64,000 nucleotides of DNA from Rhodanobacter denitrificans (GCA_003241385.1 QFPO01000002.1:186001-250000); one strand, 5' to 3'. Shown: positions 32,815 through 45,679, numbered from the stretch's first letter. Numbers and translations are program-made. Notes: generated from the sequence alone by a model not told the origin.

Positions 32815-34380
32815 TCAGCCTACCGGCCGCATGTACGGGAACAGCAGCACGTCGCGGATCGAGGCCGAATCGGTGAACAGCATCGCCAGGCGATCGATGC
32901 CGACGCCGAGGCCGCCGGTCGGCGGCAGGCCGTACTCGAGCGCGCGGATGTAGTCGGCGTCGAAATGCATCGCCTCGTCGTCGCCGGCGTCCTTGGCCTG
33001 GACCTGAGCCATGAAGCGCGCGGCCTGGTCCTCCGGGTCGTTCAGCTCGGAAAAGCCGTTCGCCAGTTCCTTGGCGTTGATGAACAGCTCGAAGCGGTCG
33101 GTCACCTCGGCGTCGTGATCGCTCTGGCGCGCCAGCGGCGAGACCTCGGTGGGATAGGCCGTGATGAAGGTCGGCTGGATCAGGGTCGGTTCGACGGTCT
33201 TCTCGAAGATCTCGAGCAGCAGCCGGCCCCAGCCGTAATCGGGCTTGACCGCGATGCGCAGCCGCGCGCAGTGCTCGGCCATCCGCGCGCGGTCGCGCAG
33301 GTCTGCGCGCGCGATCTCGGGGTTGAGCTCGCAGACCGCATCCTCCATGCGCCAGCGCCGGAACGGCGCGCCGAGGTTGATCTCGTTGCCTTCCCAGGTC
33401 AGCCGATCGCGTCCGAGCACCGCGCGCGCACCGTCGCGGATCATGCCCTCGGTCAGGTCCATGATCTCCAGGTAGGTCGCGTAGGCCTGGTACAGCTCGA
33501 GCATCGTGAACTCGGGGTTGTGCCGGGTCGACACGCCCTCGTTGCGGAAATTGCGGTTGATCTCGTAGACACGGTCGAAACCGCCGACCACCAGGCGCTT
33601 GAGATAGAGCTCGGGCGCGACGCGCAGATACATGTCGAGGTCGAGCGCGTTGTGATGGGTCACGAACGGCCGCGCCGTCGCGCCGCCGGGAATCGCGTGC
33701 ATCATCGGCGTCTCGACCTCGACGAAGTGCCGCTCGGGCGCTTCGAGATAGTCGCGGATGAAACGGATCAGCCGGGCGCGGATCCGGAACGCCTCGCGCG
33801 CTTCGGGCGTCACGATCAGGTCGACGTAGCGCTGCCGGTAGCGCTGCTCGATGTCGGCCAGGCCATGCCACTTGTCCGGCAGCGGACGCAGCGACTTGGT
33901 CAGCAGGCGCAGCTCGTCGACCTTGACCGACAGCTCGCCGGTCTTGGTCCGCATCAGGACGCCGGCGGCACCGACGATGTCGCCGACGTCGCCGCTCTTG
34001 AACGCCTCGTAGGCAGCCTCGCCGAGCGTGCCCTGGTGGATGAACAGCTGGATACGGTCGCTGCCGTCCTGCAGCTGCACGAAGCTGACCTTGCCCTGGA
34101 TGCGCCGCAGCAGCACGCGGCCGGCGACGCGCACGCGGCGCGCCTCGGCCTCGAGCGCCTCGGCGGTCCAGACGTCGCGGTCGGCATAGGCCGCCTGCAG
34201 ATCGCCGGCCTGGGCGTCGACGCGGAAATCGTTCGGGAACGCCACGCCGGCCGCGCGCAGCGCGCGCAGCTTGTCGCGCCGCTCGGCGACCAGTCGGTTC
34301 TCGGCGACCTCGGCGGATTCGCCGGTGGACGCCACCGGCGCGTCCGGCGGCGCCGGACGCTGCTGCTCACTCGTAGTCAT
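32815..34380 (-). CDS. lysS: Lysyl-tRNA synthetase (class II)
   Basis: Charges tRNA-Lys. 521 residues, slightly longer than E. coli LysS because of an N-terminal extension rich in Glu and Pro (TTSEQQRPAPPDAPVASTGE). The OB-fold anticodon domain contains VRVAGRVLLRRIQGKVSFVQLQDG. The class II catalytic core has RFIRDYLEAPERHFVEVETPMM, YEINRNFRNEGVSTRHNPEFTMLE and the C-terminal motif 3 GLGVGIDRLAMLFTD. It lies downstream of prfB on the same strand (49 bases), the standard prfB-lysS pair, and upstream of rpfG. Confidence 0.97.
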   Translation of the reverse strand: MTTSEQQRPAPPDAPVASTGESAEVAENRLVAERRDKLRALRAAGVAFPNDFRVDAQAGDLQAAYADRDVWTAEALEAEARRVRVAGRVLLRRIQGKVSFVQLQDGSDRIQLFIHQGTLGEAAYEAFKSGDVGDIVGAAGVLMRTKTGELSVKVDELRLLTKSLRPLPDKWHGLADIEQRYRQRYVDLIVTPEAREAFRIRARLIRFIRDYLEAPERHFVEVETPMMHAIPGGATARPFVTHHNALDLDMYLRVAPELYLKRLVVGGFDRVYEINRNFRNEGVSTRHNPEFTMLELYQAYATYLEIMDLTEGMIRDGARAVLGRDRLTWEGNEINLGAPFRRWRMEDAVCELNPEIARADLRDRARMAEHCARLRIAVKPDYGWGRLLLEIFEKTVEPTLIQPTFITAYPTEVSPLARQSDHDAEVTDRFELFINAKELANGFSELNDPEDQAARFMAQVQAKDAGDDEAMHFDADYIRALEYGLPPTGGLGVGIDRLAMLFTDSASIRDVLLFPYMRPVG

Positions 34381-34429
34381 TGTCGTCTTGCGTAGGCTGA
34401 TGAAGATCGGAACGGCCGCGCCGGCGGCG

Positions 34430-35555
34430 TCATGCGTCGACGCGCTTGGCGCCGGCCTCGAGGCCGGCCTTGAGGCTGCCCTCGATGAACTCGTCGAGGT
34501 CGCCGTCGAGCACCTTCTGCGTATCGGACCGTTCGATGCCGGTGCGCAGATCCTTGATGCGCGACTGGTCGAGCACGTAGTTGCGGATCTGGCTGCCCCA
34601 GCCGATGTCGGACTTGGTCGCTTCCAGGGCGTCCTTCTCGGCGTTGCGCTTCTGGATCTCGATCTCGTACAGCTTGGCCTTGAGCATCTTCATCGCGCGG
34701 TCGCGGTTGGCGTGCTGCGAACGCTCGGTCTGGCAGGCCACGACGACGCCGCTCGGCACGTGTGTGATGCGCACGGCCGACTCGGTCTTGTTGACGTGCT
34801 GACCGCCGGCGCCCGAGGAACGGTAGACGTCGGTCTTGAGGTCGGCCGGGTTGATCTCGATGTCGATGTCGTCGTCGACTTCCGGCGACACGAAGACCGA
34901 CGTGAACGAGGTATGCCGGCGATTGTCAGAATCGAACGGCGATTTGCGCACCAGGCGATGCACGCCGATCTCGGTCTTGAGCCAGCCGTAGGCGTATTCG
35001 CCCTCGACCCTGAACGTCGCGCTCTTGATGCCGGCCACTTCGCCGGCCGAGACCTCGAGCAGCTCGGTCTTCCAGCCGCGCGACTCGGCCCAGCGCAGAT
35101 ACATACGCAGCAGCATCTCGGCCCAGTCCTGCGCCTCCGTGCCGCCGGCGCCGGCCTGGATGTCGACGAAGGCGTTGGCCGAATCCATCTTGCCGGAGAA
35201 CATGCGCTGGAACTCGAGCCGGTCGACGCCTGCCGCGCAGCGCTCGACGTCCTCGAGCACCGCGTGGGCGGTCTCCTCGTCGTTCTCGGCTGCGGCCAGA
35301 TCGAGCAGCTCGGCCGCACCGCTCAGCCCTTCGTCGAGCGAGCGGATGCCGTTGACGGTCTTGTCGAGCAGCGAGCGCTCGCGCCCGAGCGACTGCGCGC
35401 GCTCCGGGTCGTCCCAGACGTCGGGACTTTCGAGCTCGCGGGTCACTTCCTCCAGGCGTTCGCGTTTGACGTCGTAGTCAAAGATACCCCCGTAGCGAAA
35501 GCAGTCGATCCTGTAGATCGGCGATGCGCTGGCGGATGGGATTGAGTTCGATCAT
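34430..35555 (-). CDS. prfB: Peptide chain release factor 2 (programmed +1 frameshift)
   Basis: Release factor recognising UGA and UAA. The reading frame begins at ATG 35555 with 25 codons (MIELNPIRQRIADLQDRLLSLRGYL) and meets an in-frame TGA at 35480-35478. A +1 shift at CTT-TGA-C then continues as DYDVKRERLEEV to the stop at 34430, for about 374 residues. The main part carries the SPF anticodon-like tripeptide (VRKSPFDSDNRR) and the GGQ peptidyl-hydrolysis motif (SSGAGGQHVNKTESAV). The shift makes synthesis dependent on RF2 level, an autoregulation known from E. coli. Automated calls often start it wrongly at 35446. Confidence 0.96.
35477..35493 (-). promoter_or_regulatory. RF2 programmed frameshift site
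   Basis: On the minus strand the sequence reads CGGGGGTATCTTTGAC. The G-run is an internal Shine-Dalgarno-like element, three bases before the slippery CTT codon and the in-frame TGA followed by C. It is almost identical to the E. coli prfB site (AGGGGGTATCTTTGAC). Confidence 0.95.
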
Positions 35556-35711
35556 GGCTGAGAGAAATCGTGCGTCAAAGACCTTCAAGCTTAACAGAGT
35601 GGCCGCGGCCGGCGTCACGGCGAACCGACCGGCGGCGGCTTGCAGTGCCCCGGAGGTCGGCATGTAACATGCATGCCCTGACTCGCCCTTCGTCTGGGCC
35701 ACGGGCATCGA

Positions 35712-37607
35712 ATGAAGAGACCGATGATCGACATCGTGCGACGCGCGGACCGGTGCCGGCTGATCGTTCCGCTGGCACTCGTGCTCGCAACGACGTCGAC
35801 CCGCGCGGCCGATCCGCCGGCCCAGACCGTCGAGGCGACCGTCGAGCGCTGTCTGTCGCTGCGCCGCAGTGAACCGCAGACCGCGATCGCACTCGCCGAC
35901 GGCGTACTGGCCGACCCGGCGCTCGCGATCGAGCCGCGCATCAAGATGCTGACCTGCCTCGGCGACGCCGCCCGGATCGTCGGCCAGGCCGCGCGTGCGA
36001 TCGACGTCGCGAACGAGGTGCAGGCCCTCGTCGAAGCCCATCCGGAGCTGCCGCCCGCGTTCGTGCTGCGCGCGCTCTCGCATGCCGGTGCGATGCTGCA
36101 CAGCGCCGGCCGCACCTACCAGGCCGAACAGCTGTACGCGCGCGTCAATGACATCGCGGCGAGCCAGGGCGGCAACGATGCGATCGTGTCGCAGATCGTG
36201 ACCCTGATCAACATCGGCCTGATCCACGCCGACTACCTCGACTCGCCCGAGATCGCCGACGAGCACTATCGGCGCGCGCTCGCGCTGGCCGACGGCATCG
36301 GGCGCAAGGACGCCACGCTGCTGTACAACCTCGCGATCAACCAGATCCGGATGGGACGGCCCGAGGCGCTCGATGCGCTGGAGCGTGCCGAACGGCTGGC
36401 CGAGGAGACCAACAACGTGCTGATCCGGACGCGCCTGCGCGCCGCGCGCGCCGGCGTCCTCGCCGATCGCGGCCGGATCGCCGAGGCACGCGAACTGGTC
36501 GAGGCGGCGCTGAAGACCCAGCGCGCCCTGCCCGATCCGGAAGGCGAAGCGGCGAGCCTGGCGGTGCTGTCGACCGTGCAGCGCCTGTCCGGCGAGAAGA
36601 ACGCTGCGCTGCGCACGGCCGAGGACGCGCTCCAGGCGCTGGAAGGCACCTCCTCGCAGAAGGAAAAGGTGCAGGCGCTCGAGGCCAAGATCGCCGCGGA
36701 GGCCGCGCTCGGCCGCACCGATGAGGTGCTCGCCTCGACCCGCAGCCTGCACGCGCTGCAGATGAACGCGCTCAAGGAGCAGCGCCTGGAAATTCTCGCG
36801 GACCTGCAGGCCCGCCTGCAGGACGCATCGGCCAATCGCGAGCTCGAACGCCTGCGCCATCAGAGCGAGATCCAGTCGCTGAGCCTCGACAAGGCGCGCC
36901 TGACCCGCAACTTCACGATCGCGATGCTGAGCCTGCTGGCGATCGCCGCGATCGCCTTCGGCCTGATGCAGTATCGCCGCCACCGTCTGCTGCGCGAGCT
37001 CAGCGCGATCGACCCGCTGACCGGCCTGCCGAACCGGCGCACCGCGACCAGTCAGCTCAATGCGCTGTCGGCACCGAGCGCGCGCTCCGACGCGCGCCAC
37101 GTGCTGTTCCTGATCGACATCGATCATTTCAAGCGCATCAACGACAACTACGGCCACCACGCCGGCGACGGCGTGCTCGCGGACCTGTCCGGCCGGCTCA
37201 AGGCCGCTTGCCGCCCGTGCGACATCGTCGCGCGTTGGGGCGGCGAGGAGTTTCTCGTCGCCTGCGCCGATCTGAACTGCGAGCAGGCCGCGGCGGTCGC
37301 CGAGCGGCTGCGCCAGGCGCTGGCCGGCGATTTCGAACTGCTGCCGGGACAGTCGCGCATGCTGACGGTCTCGGTCGGCTTCGCACCGTTTCCGTTCTTC
37401 TCGGGCATCCGCAGCGGCGAGGCGTCGGGCTGGCCCTACGCGATTCGCCTCGCCGATCGCGCGCTGTATGCGGCCAAGATCCGCCGCAACGCCTGGGCCG
37501 GCTTCTGGGGCGGCCACGACGCCGGCGAGGACACGCCCGATCAGATCCTCGAATCGCCGGGCTCGGCGGTCATCGCCGGCACGATCACCGGCCTGGCCGG
37601 CCCCTGA
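35712..37607 (+). CDS. Exported/membrane TPR-GGDEF diguanylate cyclase
   Basis: 631 residues. An N-terminal signal sequence (RLIVPLALVLATTSTRAA) is followed by a long helical periplasmic region with TPR-like repeats (about 40-340) and a coiled coil. One membrane helix lies near 397-417 (NFTIAMLSLLAIAAIAFGLM), then a cytosolic GGDEF domain (AIDPLTGLPNRRTATSQ, HVLFLIDIDHFKRINDNYG). The active site is GGEEF near 508. RPCD five residues before it fits the RxxD inhibitory site, so feedback by c-di-GMP is likely. It is divergent from prfB. GCATGT-A-ACATGC (35660-35672) is a palindrome in the shared upstream region. Confidence 0.88.
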   Translation: MKRPMIDIVRRADRCRLIVPLALVLATTSTRAADPPAQTVEATVERCLSLRRSEPQTAIALADGVLADPALAIEPRIKMLTCLGDAARIVGQAARAIDVANEVQALVEAHPELPPAFVLRALSHAGAMLHSAGRTYQAEQLYARVNDIAASQGGNDAIVSQIVTLINIGLIHADYLDSPEIADEHYRRALALADGIGRKDATLLYNLAINQIRMGRPEALDALERAERLAEETNNVLIRTRLRAARAGVLADRGRIAEARELVEAALKTQRALPDPEGEAASLAVLSTVQRLSGEKNAALRTAEDALQALEGTSSQKEKVQALEAKIAAEAALGRTDEVLASTRSLHALQMNALKEQRLEILADLQARLQDASANRELERLRHQSEIQSLSLDKARLTRNFTIAMLSLLAIAAIAFGLMQYRRHRLLRELSAIDPLTGLPNRRTATSQLNALSAPSARSDARHVLFLIDIDHFKRINDNYGHHAGDGVLADLSGRLKAACRPCDIVARWGGEEFLVACADLNCEQAAAVAERLRQALAGDFELLPGQSRMLTVSVGFAPFPFFSGIRSGEASGWPYAIRLADRALYAAKIRRNAWAGFWGGHDAGEDTPDQILESPGSAVIAGTITGLAGP

Positions 37608-37616
37608 GCGAGCGCG

Positions 37617-39344
37617 TCACGCCGGCTGCAGGTGCTCCACCACCAGCTGGATCGCCTCGCCGCCGCGGTAGTCGTCGGGCACCAGCCGGAACAGCGCGCG
37701 CACGCGGCCCGGTGGCGGCTGCCCGCTCCAGCCCTGGAAGTGGATCGCATTGAGCGGCTCGGCACGCCCGCGCAGCTGCAGGCTGAGCCCCAGATGCCGT
37801 TCGGCGACGACGCGCCACGCCGCGACCGCGAACTCGCCGTCGAAGGCCGGCTCGGCGAAACCCTGCCCCCACGGGCCGGCATAGCGCAGCAGCGCCGCCA
37901 GCTCCGCGGTGAACTCGTGCGGGCCGAGTTCGCCGTCGCTCAGCGCGACCGGCTCGAACAGCTCGGGCGCGGCGCGCTCGCGCACGATCGCGTCGAAGGC
38001 CGCCGCGAACCGCTCGACCTGCCCGCGTGCCAGCGACAGGCCGGCCGCCATCGCATGACCGCCGAAGCGCTCGATCAGGCCCGGATGGCGCGCGTCGACC
38101 TCGGCGAGCAGATCGCGCACGTGCACGCCGCGGATCGAACGCGCCGAGCCGCGCACCTCGTCGCTGCCGGCCTGGACCGGCGCACAGGCGATCACCGGCC
38201 GATGCAGGCGATCCTTGAGCTTGGACGCGACCAGACCGACCACGCCGGCATGCCAGTGGTCCTCGAACAGCGTCAGCCCGAGCGGCAGACCGTCGAGCCC
38301 GTGCGCACCGATCCAGCGCTCGACCAGCGCCTCGCCCTCCTCGAGCATGCCAGCCTGCACGTCGCGGCGCTCGGCGTTGATCGCGCTCAGGCGTTCGGCG
38401 ATCTGTCGCGCGGCCGCCGGATCGTCGGTCAGCAGGCACTCGATGCCGAGTCCCATGTCGTCGAGGCGGCCGGCCGCATTGACGCGCGGCGCGACCGCGT
38501 AGCCGAGATCGGCCGGCACCAGCATGGCCGCGCTGCGCCCGGCCGACTCGAGCAGCGCAAAGATCCCCGCACAGCCACGTCCGGCGCGCAGCCGGCGCAG
38601 ACCGGCATCGACGAGCAGGCGGTTGTTGTAGTCGAGCGGGACCAGATCGGCCACGGTGCCGAGTGCGACCAGATCGAGCAGGCTGCCCAGATCCGCATCG
38701 CCGCCCCCGCCATCGAGGCCGCCGCGTGCGCGCAGATGGGCGCGCAACGCGATCAGCAGGTAGAACACGACGCCGACGCCGGCCAGCGCCTTGCTCGGAA
38801 ACGCATCGCCGGGCAGGTTCGGATTGACGATCGCATCGGCATCGGGCAGCCGGTCGCCCGGCAGGTGGTGGTCGGTGACCAGCACCTGGATGCCGCGCGC
38901 CTTGGCGACCGCGACGCCGGCGAGGCTGGCGATGCCGTTGTCGACGGTCACGATCAGATCCGGCGGCGGGTCGCCGAAGGTCTCGACCAGAGCCGGGGTC
39001 AGGCCGTAGCCGTGCACGAACCGGTTCGGCACGCGGTACTCGACGCGGCGTGCGCCGAGCAGGCGCAGGCCGCGCATCGCCACCGCCGTTCCGGTCGCGC
39101 CGTCGCAGTCGAAGTCGCCGACGATGCAGATGCGCCGGTCCTCGGCGATCGCGCGCGCGAGCAACTCGCAGGCCGCGTCGAGGCCGCCGAGCGCCTGCGG
39201 CGGCGCGAGCGAGGCGAGCCGGTACTCGACGTGGCTCGGATCGTCGACGCCGCGTGCGGCATAGATCCGCGCGAGCACCGGATGCAGCGCGGCCAGCCGC
39301 TGCGGCACCGGCACGGCGCGATGGCGGATCGTGATCGGTCTCAC
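37617..39344 (-). CDS. recJ: Single-stranded-DNA-specific exonuclease RecJ
   Basis: 5'-3' single-strand DNA exonuclease of recombination and mismatch repair. 575 residues, near E. coli RecJ length. The DHH phosphoesterase motifs are CIVGDFDCDGATGTAVAMR, LIVTVDNGIAS, VLVTDHHLPGDRLPDADAIVNP and the DHHA1 segment IERFGGHAMAAGLSL. I chose the GTG at 39344, which starts VRPITIRHRAVP and overlaps the stop of the upstream gene as GTGA. The much longer open frame upstream is a shadow of that gene. Confidence 0.95.
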   Translation of the reverse strand: MRPITIRHRAVPVPQRLAALHPVLARIYAARGVDDPSHVEYRLASLAPPQALGGLDAACELLARAIAEDRRICIVGDFDCDGATGTAVAMRGLRLLGARRVEYRVPNRFVHGYGLTPALVETFGDPPPDLIVTVDNGIASLAGVAVAKARGIQVLVTDHHLPGDRLPDADAIVNPNLPGDAFPSKALAGVGVVFYLLIALRAHLRARGGLDGGGGDADLGSLLDLVALGTVADLVPLDYNNRLLVDAGLRRLRAGRGCAGIFALLESAGRSAAMLVPADLGYAVAPRVNAAGRLDDMGLGIECLLTDDPAAARQIAERLSAINAERRDVQAGMLEEGEALVERWIGAHGLDGLPLGLTLFEDHWHAGVVGLVASKLKDRLHRPVIACAPVQAGSDEVRGSARSIRGVHVRDLLAEVDARHPGLIERFGGHAMAAGLSLARGQVERFAAAFDAIVRERAAPELFEPVALSDGELGPHEFTAELAALLRYAGPWGQGFAEPAFDGEFAVAAWRVVAERHLGLSLQLRGRAEPLNAIHFQGWSGQPPPGRVRALFRLVPDDYRGGEAIQLVVEHLQPA

Positions 39345-40297
39345 GTCGGCAGGGGCCGTACGCGCCGCCAGAACCGTCTGCGGTGCCAGGCGCGGACCGT
39401 CACGCGCTGTCCGGAGACGAAGGCCAGCTCGATGGCCGCGCAACCGCCGCGCCGCAGCAACACATCGAGCGGCTGCAGCCAGTCGCGCTCGAGCACGCCG
39501 GCCCGCGCGCTGCGCAGATCGACGCCGAGATCGCCCGTTCCGGCCGCGCGCAGCGCGGGGTCCAGACCGGTTGGATCGAGCGGATCGTCGACGCCGCCGC
39601 CGAGCCGCGCCAGCGCGATCAGCACCGGATCGGCGGTCATGATGCGCGCGCATCGGCTGCGCACGCCGCCGGGCAACCGTCCGGCGCCCCAGAACCACAG
39701 ACTGTTGATCGGCACTGCGCCGCGCGCGATGCGTGCGGCGTTGACCGGATGGTTGTGCAGAACGACCTGCGCTTCGTTGAGCAGCAGCCGCCAGCGCTTG
39801 CCGGCCGCGCCCTGCGGCCAGTGCAGCTTCAGATCGTCGCCGAGGATCTCCTCGGGCGGCGGGCAGTCCGGGAAATCGGTACCGGCCGATCCGGCCAGGT
39901 ACCAGCGTGACGGCGTCGGTGCATCGATCGGCACGCCGCTGTCGCCGAACAGCGGCTTGAGCGCCTGCAGCAGGGCCGCCGTCTCCTCGGCGCTCTGCCC
40001 GAGCTCGCCGCTGGCGAGCAGACGCACCGTGGTCAGGTCCGGACGCACGTAGCACGGATCGGCGCGCAGCCACGCGCCTTCGGCGGCATCGGAAGCGTCG
40101 AGCGTGCGCGTCAGCGCGGCCGACGGCAGGCCCGTGCCCGGCCACTCGGCCAGGCTGCGGATCGCCGCGATGGTGCCGGGCTCGGCGGGCGCATGCGCAT
40201 CACCGCGCGCGATCCAGCCGGCCAGCACGCCGCCGGCGACCTCGGCCGAGGCCGCGCAGTGCCGCAGTTCCGGCAGCAGCAGTCTGATCGACGGCAC
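39341..40297 (-). CDS. Conserved protein of unknown function upstream of recJ
   Basis: 318 residues, cytosolic, no signal peptide or membrane helix. It begins MPSIRLLLPELRHCA and contains LNEAQVVLHNHPVNAARIARGAVPINSLWFWGAGRLP, a segment I associate with an uncharacterised proteobacterial family (COG4255-like). In Xanthomonas it is sometimes mislabelled phosphoglycerate mutase; I see no RHG or phosphomutase motif supporting that. It lies between greA and recJ with a 4-base overlap to recJ, so the two are translationally coupled. Function unknown. Confidence 0.75.
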   Translation of the reverse strand: MPSIRLLLPELRHCAASAEVAGGVLAGWIARGDAHAPAEPGTIAAIRSLAEWPGTGLPSAALTRTLDASDAAEGAWLRADPCYVRPDLTTVRLLASGELGQSAEETAALLQALKPLFGDSGVPIDAPTPSRWYLAGSAGTDFPDCPPPEEILGDDLKLHWPQGAAGKRWRLLLNEAQVVLHNHPVNAARIARGAVPINSLWFWGAGRLPGGVRSRCARIMTADPVLIALARLGGGVDDPLDPTGLDPALRAAGTGDLGVDLRSARAGVLERDWLQPLDVLLRRGGCAAIELAFVSGQRVTVRAWHRRRFWRRVRPLPT

Positions 40298-40315
40298 GCC
40301 GCAGCTCCGCCGGCG

Positions 40316-40791
40316 TCAGTCGCGATAGTCGACCGAGACGATCTCGTATCGCCGCGTGCCGTTCGGCGCCTGGAACTCGAAGCTCTCGCCCTCGCTCTTG
40401 CCGATCAGCGCGCGCGCGAACGGCGAGCTGACCGAGATCATGCGCTGCTTGATGTCCGATTCGAGGTCGCCGACGATCTGGTACGTCACCTCTTCGCCGC
40501 TGTCCTCGTCGGCCAGTCCGACCGTCGCGCCGAACACGATGCGCGGCCCCTTCAGGCGCGACAGATCGATGATCTCGGCGGTCGAGAGCGCCGCCTCGAG
40601 CTCCTGGATGCGCCCTTCGACGAAGCCCTGCTGCTCGCGCGCGGCCGCGTACTCGGCATTCTCCTTCAGATCGCCGTGCGCACGCGCCTCGGCGATCGCC
40701 TGAATGATCGCCGGCCGTTCGACGGACTTGAGGCGTTCCAGTTCGGCGCGCAGGCGCTCGGCGCCCTTGGCCGTCATCGGTGAACGCTTGA

Positions 40792-40795
<4 letters not shown>
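40316..40795 (-). CDS. greA: Transcription elongation factor GreA
   Basis: Rescues backtracked RNA polymerase by promoting transcript cleavage. 159 residues. The N-terminal coiled coil has PMTAKGAERLRAELERLKSVERPAIIQAIAEARAHGDLKENAEY, including the acidic tip Asp-Leu-Lys-Glu. The C-terminal FKBP-like domain has ISVSSPFARALIGKSEGE. The ATG at 40795 overlaps the carB stop as ATGA, giving coupling; a second ATG (40777, MTAKG) is possible. It is the last clear member of the carA-carB operon. Confidence 0.95.
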
Positions 40796-43996
<3,201 letters not shown>

Positions 43997-44013
<17 letters not shown>

Positions 44014-44350
44014 CGGTGTCGCCTGCTGCAGGAGTGTTCTGGGGGCGGCCGGGAGCGGCCAGGCTGATCGAGCGGATCGTCTCGCGCGGCACGGTCAGCT
44101 CGATGCCGCTTTCCAGTTCGATCGTCAGGACGACCGAGGTGTACTTGCGCAGGATGCCGCTGCGCGTCGTGTTGAGCGTGGTCTGGATCACGACGGTGTC
44201 GCCGACGTGATCCTCCAGCGTCGTGTACTCGACCGTGGCCGGCGCAGCCGGCGTCTTGCCGGCCGGTGCCGCAATCGGCGCCGAGACGGCCGAGGCGAGC
44301 ACCGCGGCGGCGAGCAGCCGGATCGATTTGCGGATCGGAAGTATCGTCAT
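43997..44350 (-). CDS. Small exported protein encoded between carA and carB
   Basis: 117 residues. The N-terminus (ILPIRKSIRLLAAAVLASAVSAPIAAPAG) is a clear signal peptide. The mature part VGDTVVIQTTLNTTRSGILRKYTSVVLTIELESGIELTVPRETIRSISL looks like a small beta-barrel of LSm/SH3 type, ending in a disordered Ala/Gly tail. I chose the ATG at 44350, 7 bases after the carA stop; the 3' end overlaps carB by 17 bases, so it is translated as part of the carAB operon. It may be inner-membrane anchored if the signal is uncleaved. Function unknown. Confidence 0.78.
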
Positions 44351-44357
44351 CACGCAA

Positions 44358-45497
44358 TTACGCCGCGAGAGCCGCGTGCGCCTCCATCTGGTGGATGAAT
44401 CGATCGAACAGACCGCCGACGTCGTGCGGCCCCGGACTCGCTTCCGGATGACCCTGGAAGCCGAACGCCGGCGCATCGGCGAAGGCCAGGCCCTGCAGCG
44501 AGCCGTCGAACAGCGAGCGATGCGTGGCCTTGACGTTGCCCGGCAGCGTCGCCTCGTCGACCGCGAAGCCGTGGTTCTGGCTCGAGATCATCACCCGGCC
44601 ACTGTCCAGGTCGATGACCGGATGATTGGCGCCGTGGTGGCCGAACTTCATCTTGACGGTCTTCGCACCGGCTGCGAGGCCGAGCAGCTGATGTCCCAGG
44701 CAGATGCCGAACAGCGGAATCCGCGCGCGCAGGAACTCGCGTGCCGCGTCGATCGCGTAGGTGCAGGCGGCCGGGTCGCCCGGGCCGTTGGACAGGAAGA
44801 CGCCGTGCGGATCGAGCGCGAGCACCTCGGCCGCCGGCGTCGTCGCCGGCACCACCGTCACCTCACAGCCGCGATCGACGAGCAGACGCAGGATGTTGCG
44901 CTTGGCGCCGAAGTCGTAGGCGACCACGCGCCAGCGCGCCGCCGGGCGCTGGAATGCGGTCCGATCCAGATCGAAGCTGCCCTCGTCCCAGACGTAGGTG
45001 CTCGCGACACTGACCTCGCGCGCCAGATCGGCACCGTCGAGTCCGCCGAACGCGCGCGCGGCGGCGATCGCGGCATCCGCGTCGACGTCCGCGCCGGCGG
45101 CGATGCAGCCGTTCTGGGCGCCCTTGTCGCGCAGGATCCGCGTCAGCCGACGCGTGTCGATGCCGGCGATCGCGACGATGTCGTTGCGCACCAGATAGTC
45201 CGACAGCGTCTCTTCCGAGCGCCAGTTGCTCGCGAGCAGCGGAAGGTCGCGGATCACCAGACCGGCCGCATGGGCGCGATCGGATTCCGCGTCGACCGCG
45301 TTGCAGCCGGTGTTGCCGATGTGCGGATAGGTCAGCGTCACGATCTGCCGGGCATAGGAGGGATCGGTGAGGATCTCCTGGTAGCCGGTCATCGCCGTGT
45401 TGAACACGACCTCGCCTACCGTGCGTCCGGTAGCGCCCACCGACAGCCCGTGAAAAAGGCTGCCGTCGGCTAGTGCGAGGATGGCAGGAGTAGTCAT
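44358..45497 (-). CDS. carA: Carbamoyl-phosphate synthase small subunit
   Basis: Glutaminase subunit of carbamoyl-phosphate synthase. 379 residues. The N-terminal domain starts ILALADGSLFHGLSVGATG and has GYQEILTDPSYARQIVTLTYPHIGN. The C-terminal class I amidotransferase has the nucleophile in LFGICLGHQLLGLAAG, the FGHHGANHPV block, and the catalytic His/Glu in GHPEASPGPHD. It is the first gene of the carA / exported protein / carB / greA operon, served by a good promoter about 125 bases upstream. Confidence 0.97.
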   Translation of the reverse strand: MTTPAILALADGSLFHGLSVGATGRTVGEVVFNTAMTGYQEILTDPSYARQIVTLTYPHIGNTGCNAVDAESDRAHAAGLVIRDLPLLASNWRSEETLSDYLVRNDIVAIAGIDTRRLTRILRDKGAQNGCIAAGADVDADAAIAAARAFGGLDGADLAREVSVASTYVWDEGSFDLDRTAFQRPAARWRVVAYDFGAKRNILRLLVDRGCEVTVVPATTPAAEVLALDPHGVFLSNGPGDPAACTYAIDAAREFLRARIPLFGICLGHQLLGLAAGAKTVKMKFGHHGANHPVIDLDSGRVMISSQNHGFAVDEATLPGNVKATHRSLFDGSLQGLAFADAPAFGFQGHPEASPGPHDVGGLFDRFIHQMEAHAALAA

Positions 45498-45627
45498 GCG
45501 TTCGCCTGTCGATAGAAGTGCGGGGATATCAGCACCACGCGATCAAAGCATCGGGTGCGGCATCGACCCCGGGCTGGTGCCAACCAGTCCGTGGGCGGAC
45601 AAGAAAAGGGGATCGAGGCGAACAGCG

Positions 45628-45656
45628 ATTTTAGAGTCGCACTGCCCGGCTGTCCA
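45628..45656 (-). promoter_or_regulatory. carA promoter
   Basis: On the minus strand TGGACA (45656-45651), a 17-base spacer, and TAAAAT (45633-45628) each match the housekeeping consensus at five of six bases. The leader to the carA ATG would be about 125 bases. No arginine or pyrimidine operator could be recognised in it. Confidence 0.65.
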
Positions 45657-45679
45657 TCGAAGCGGCGCACAGCGAGGCG

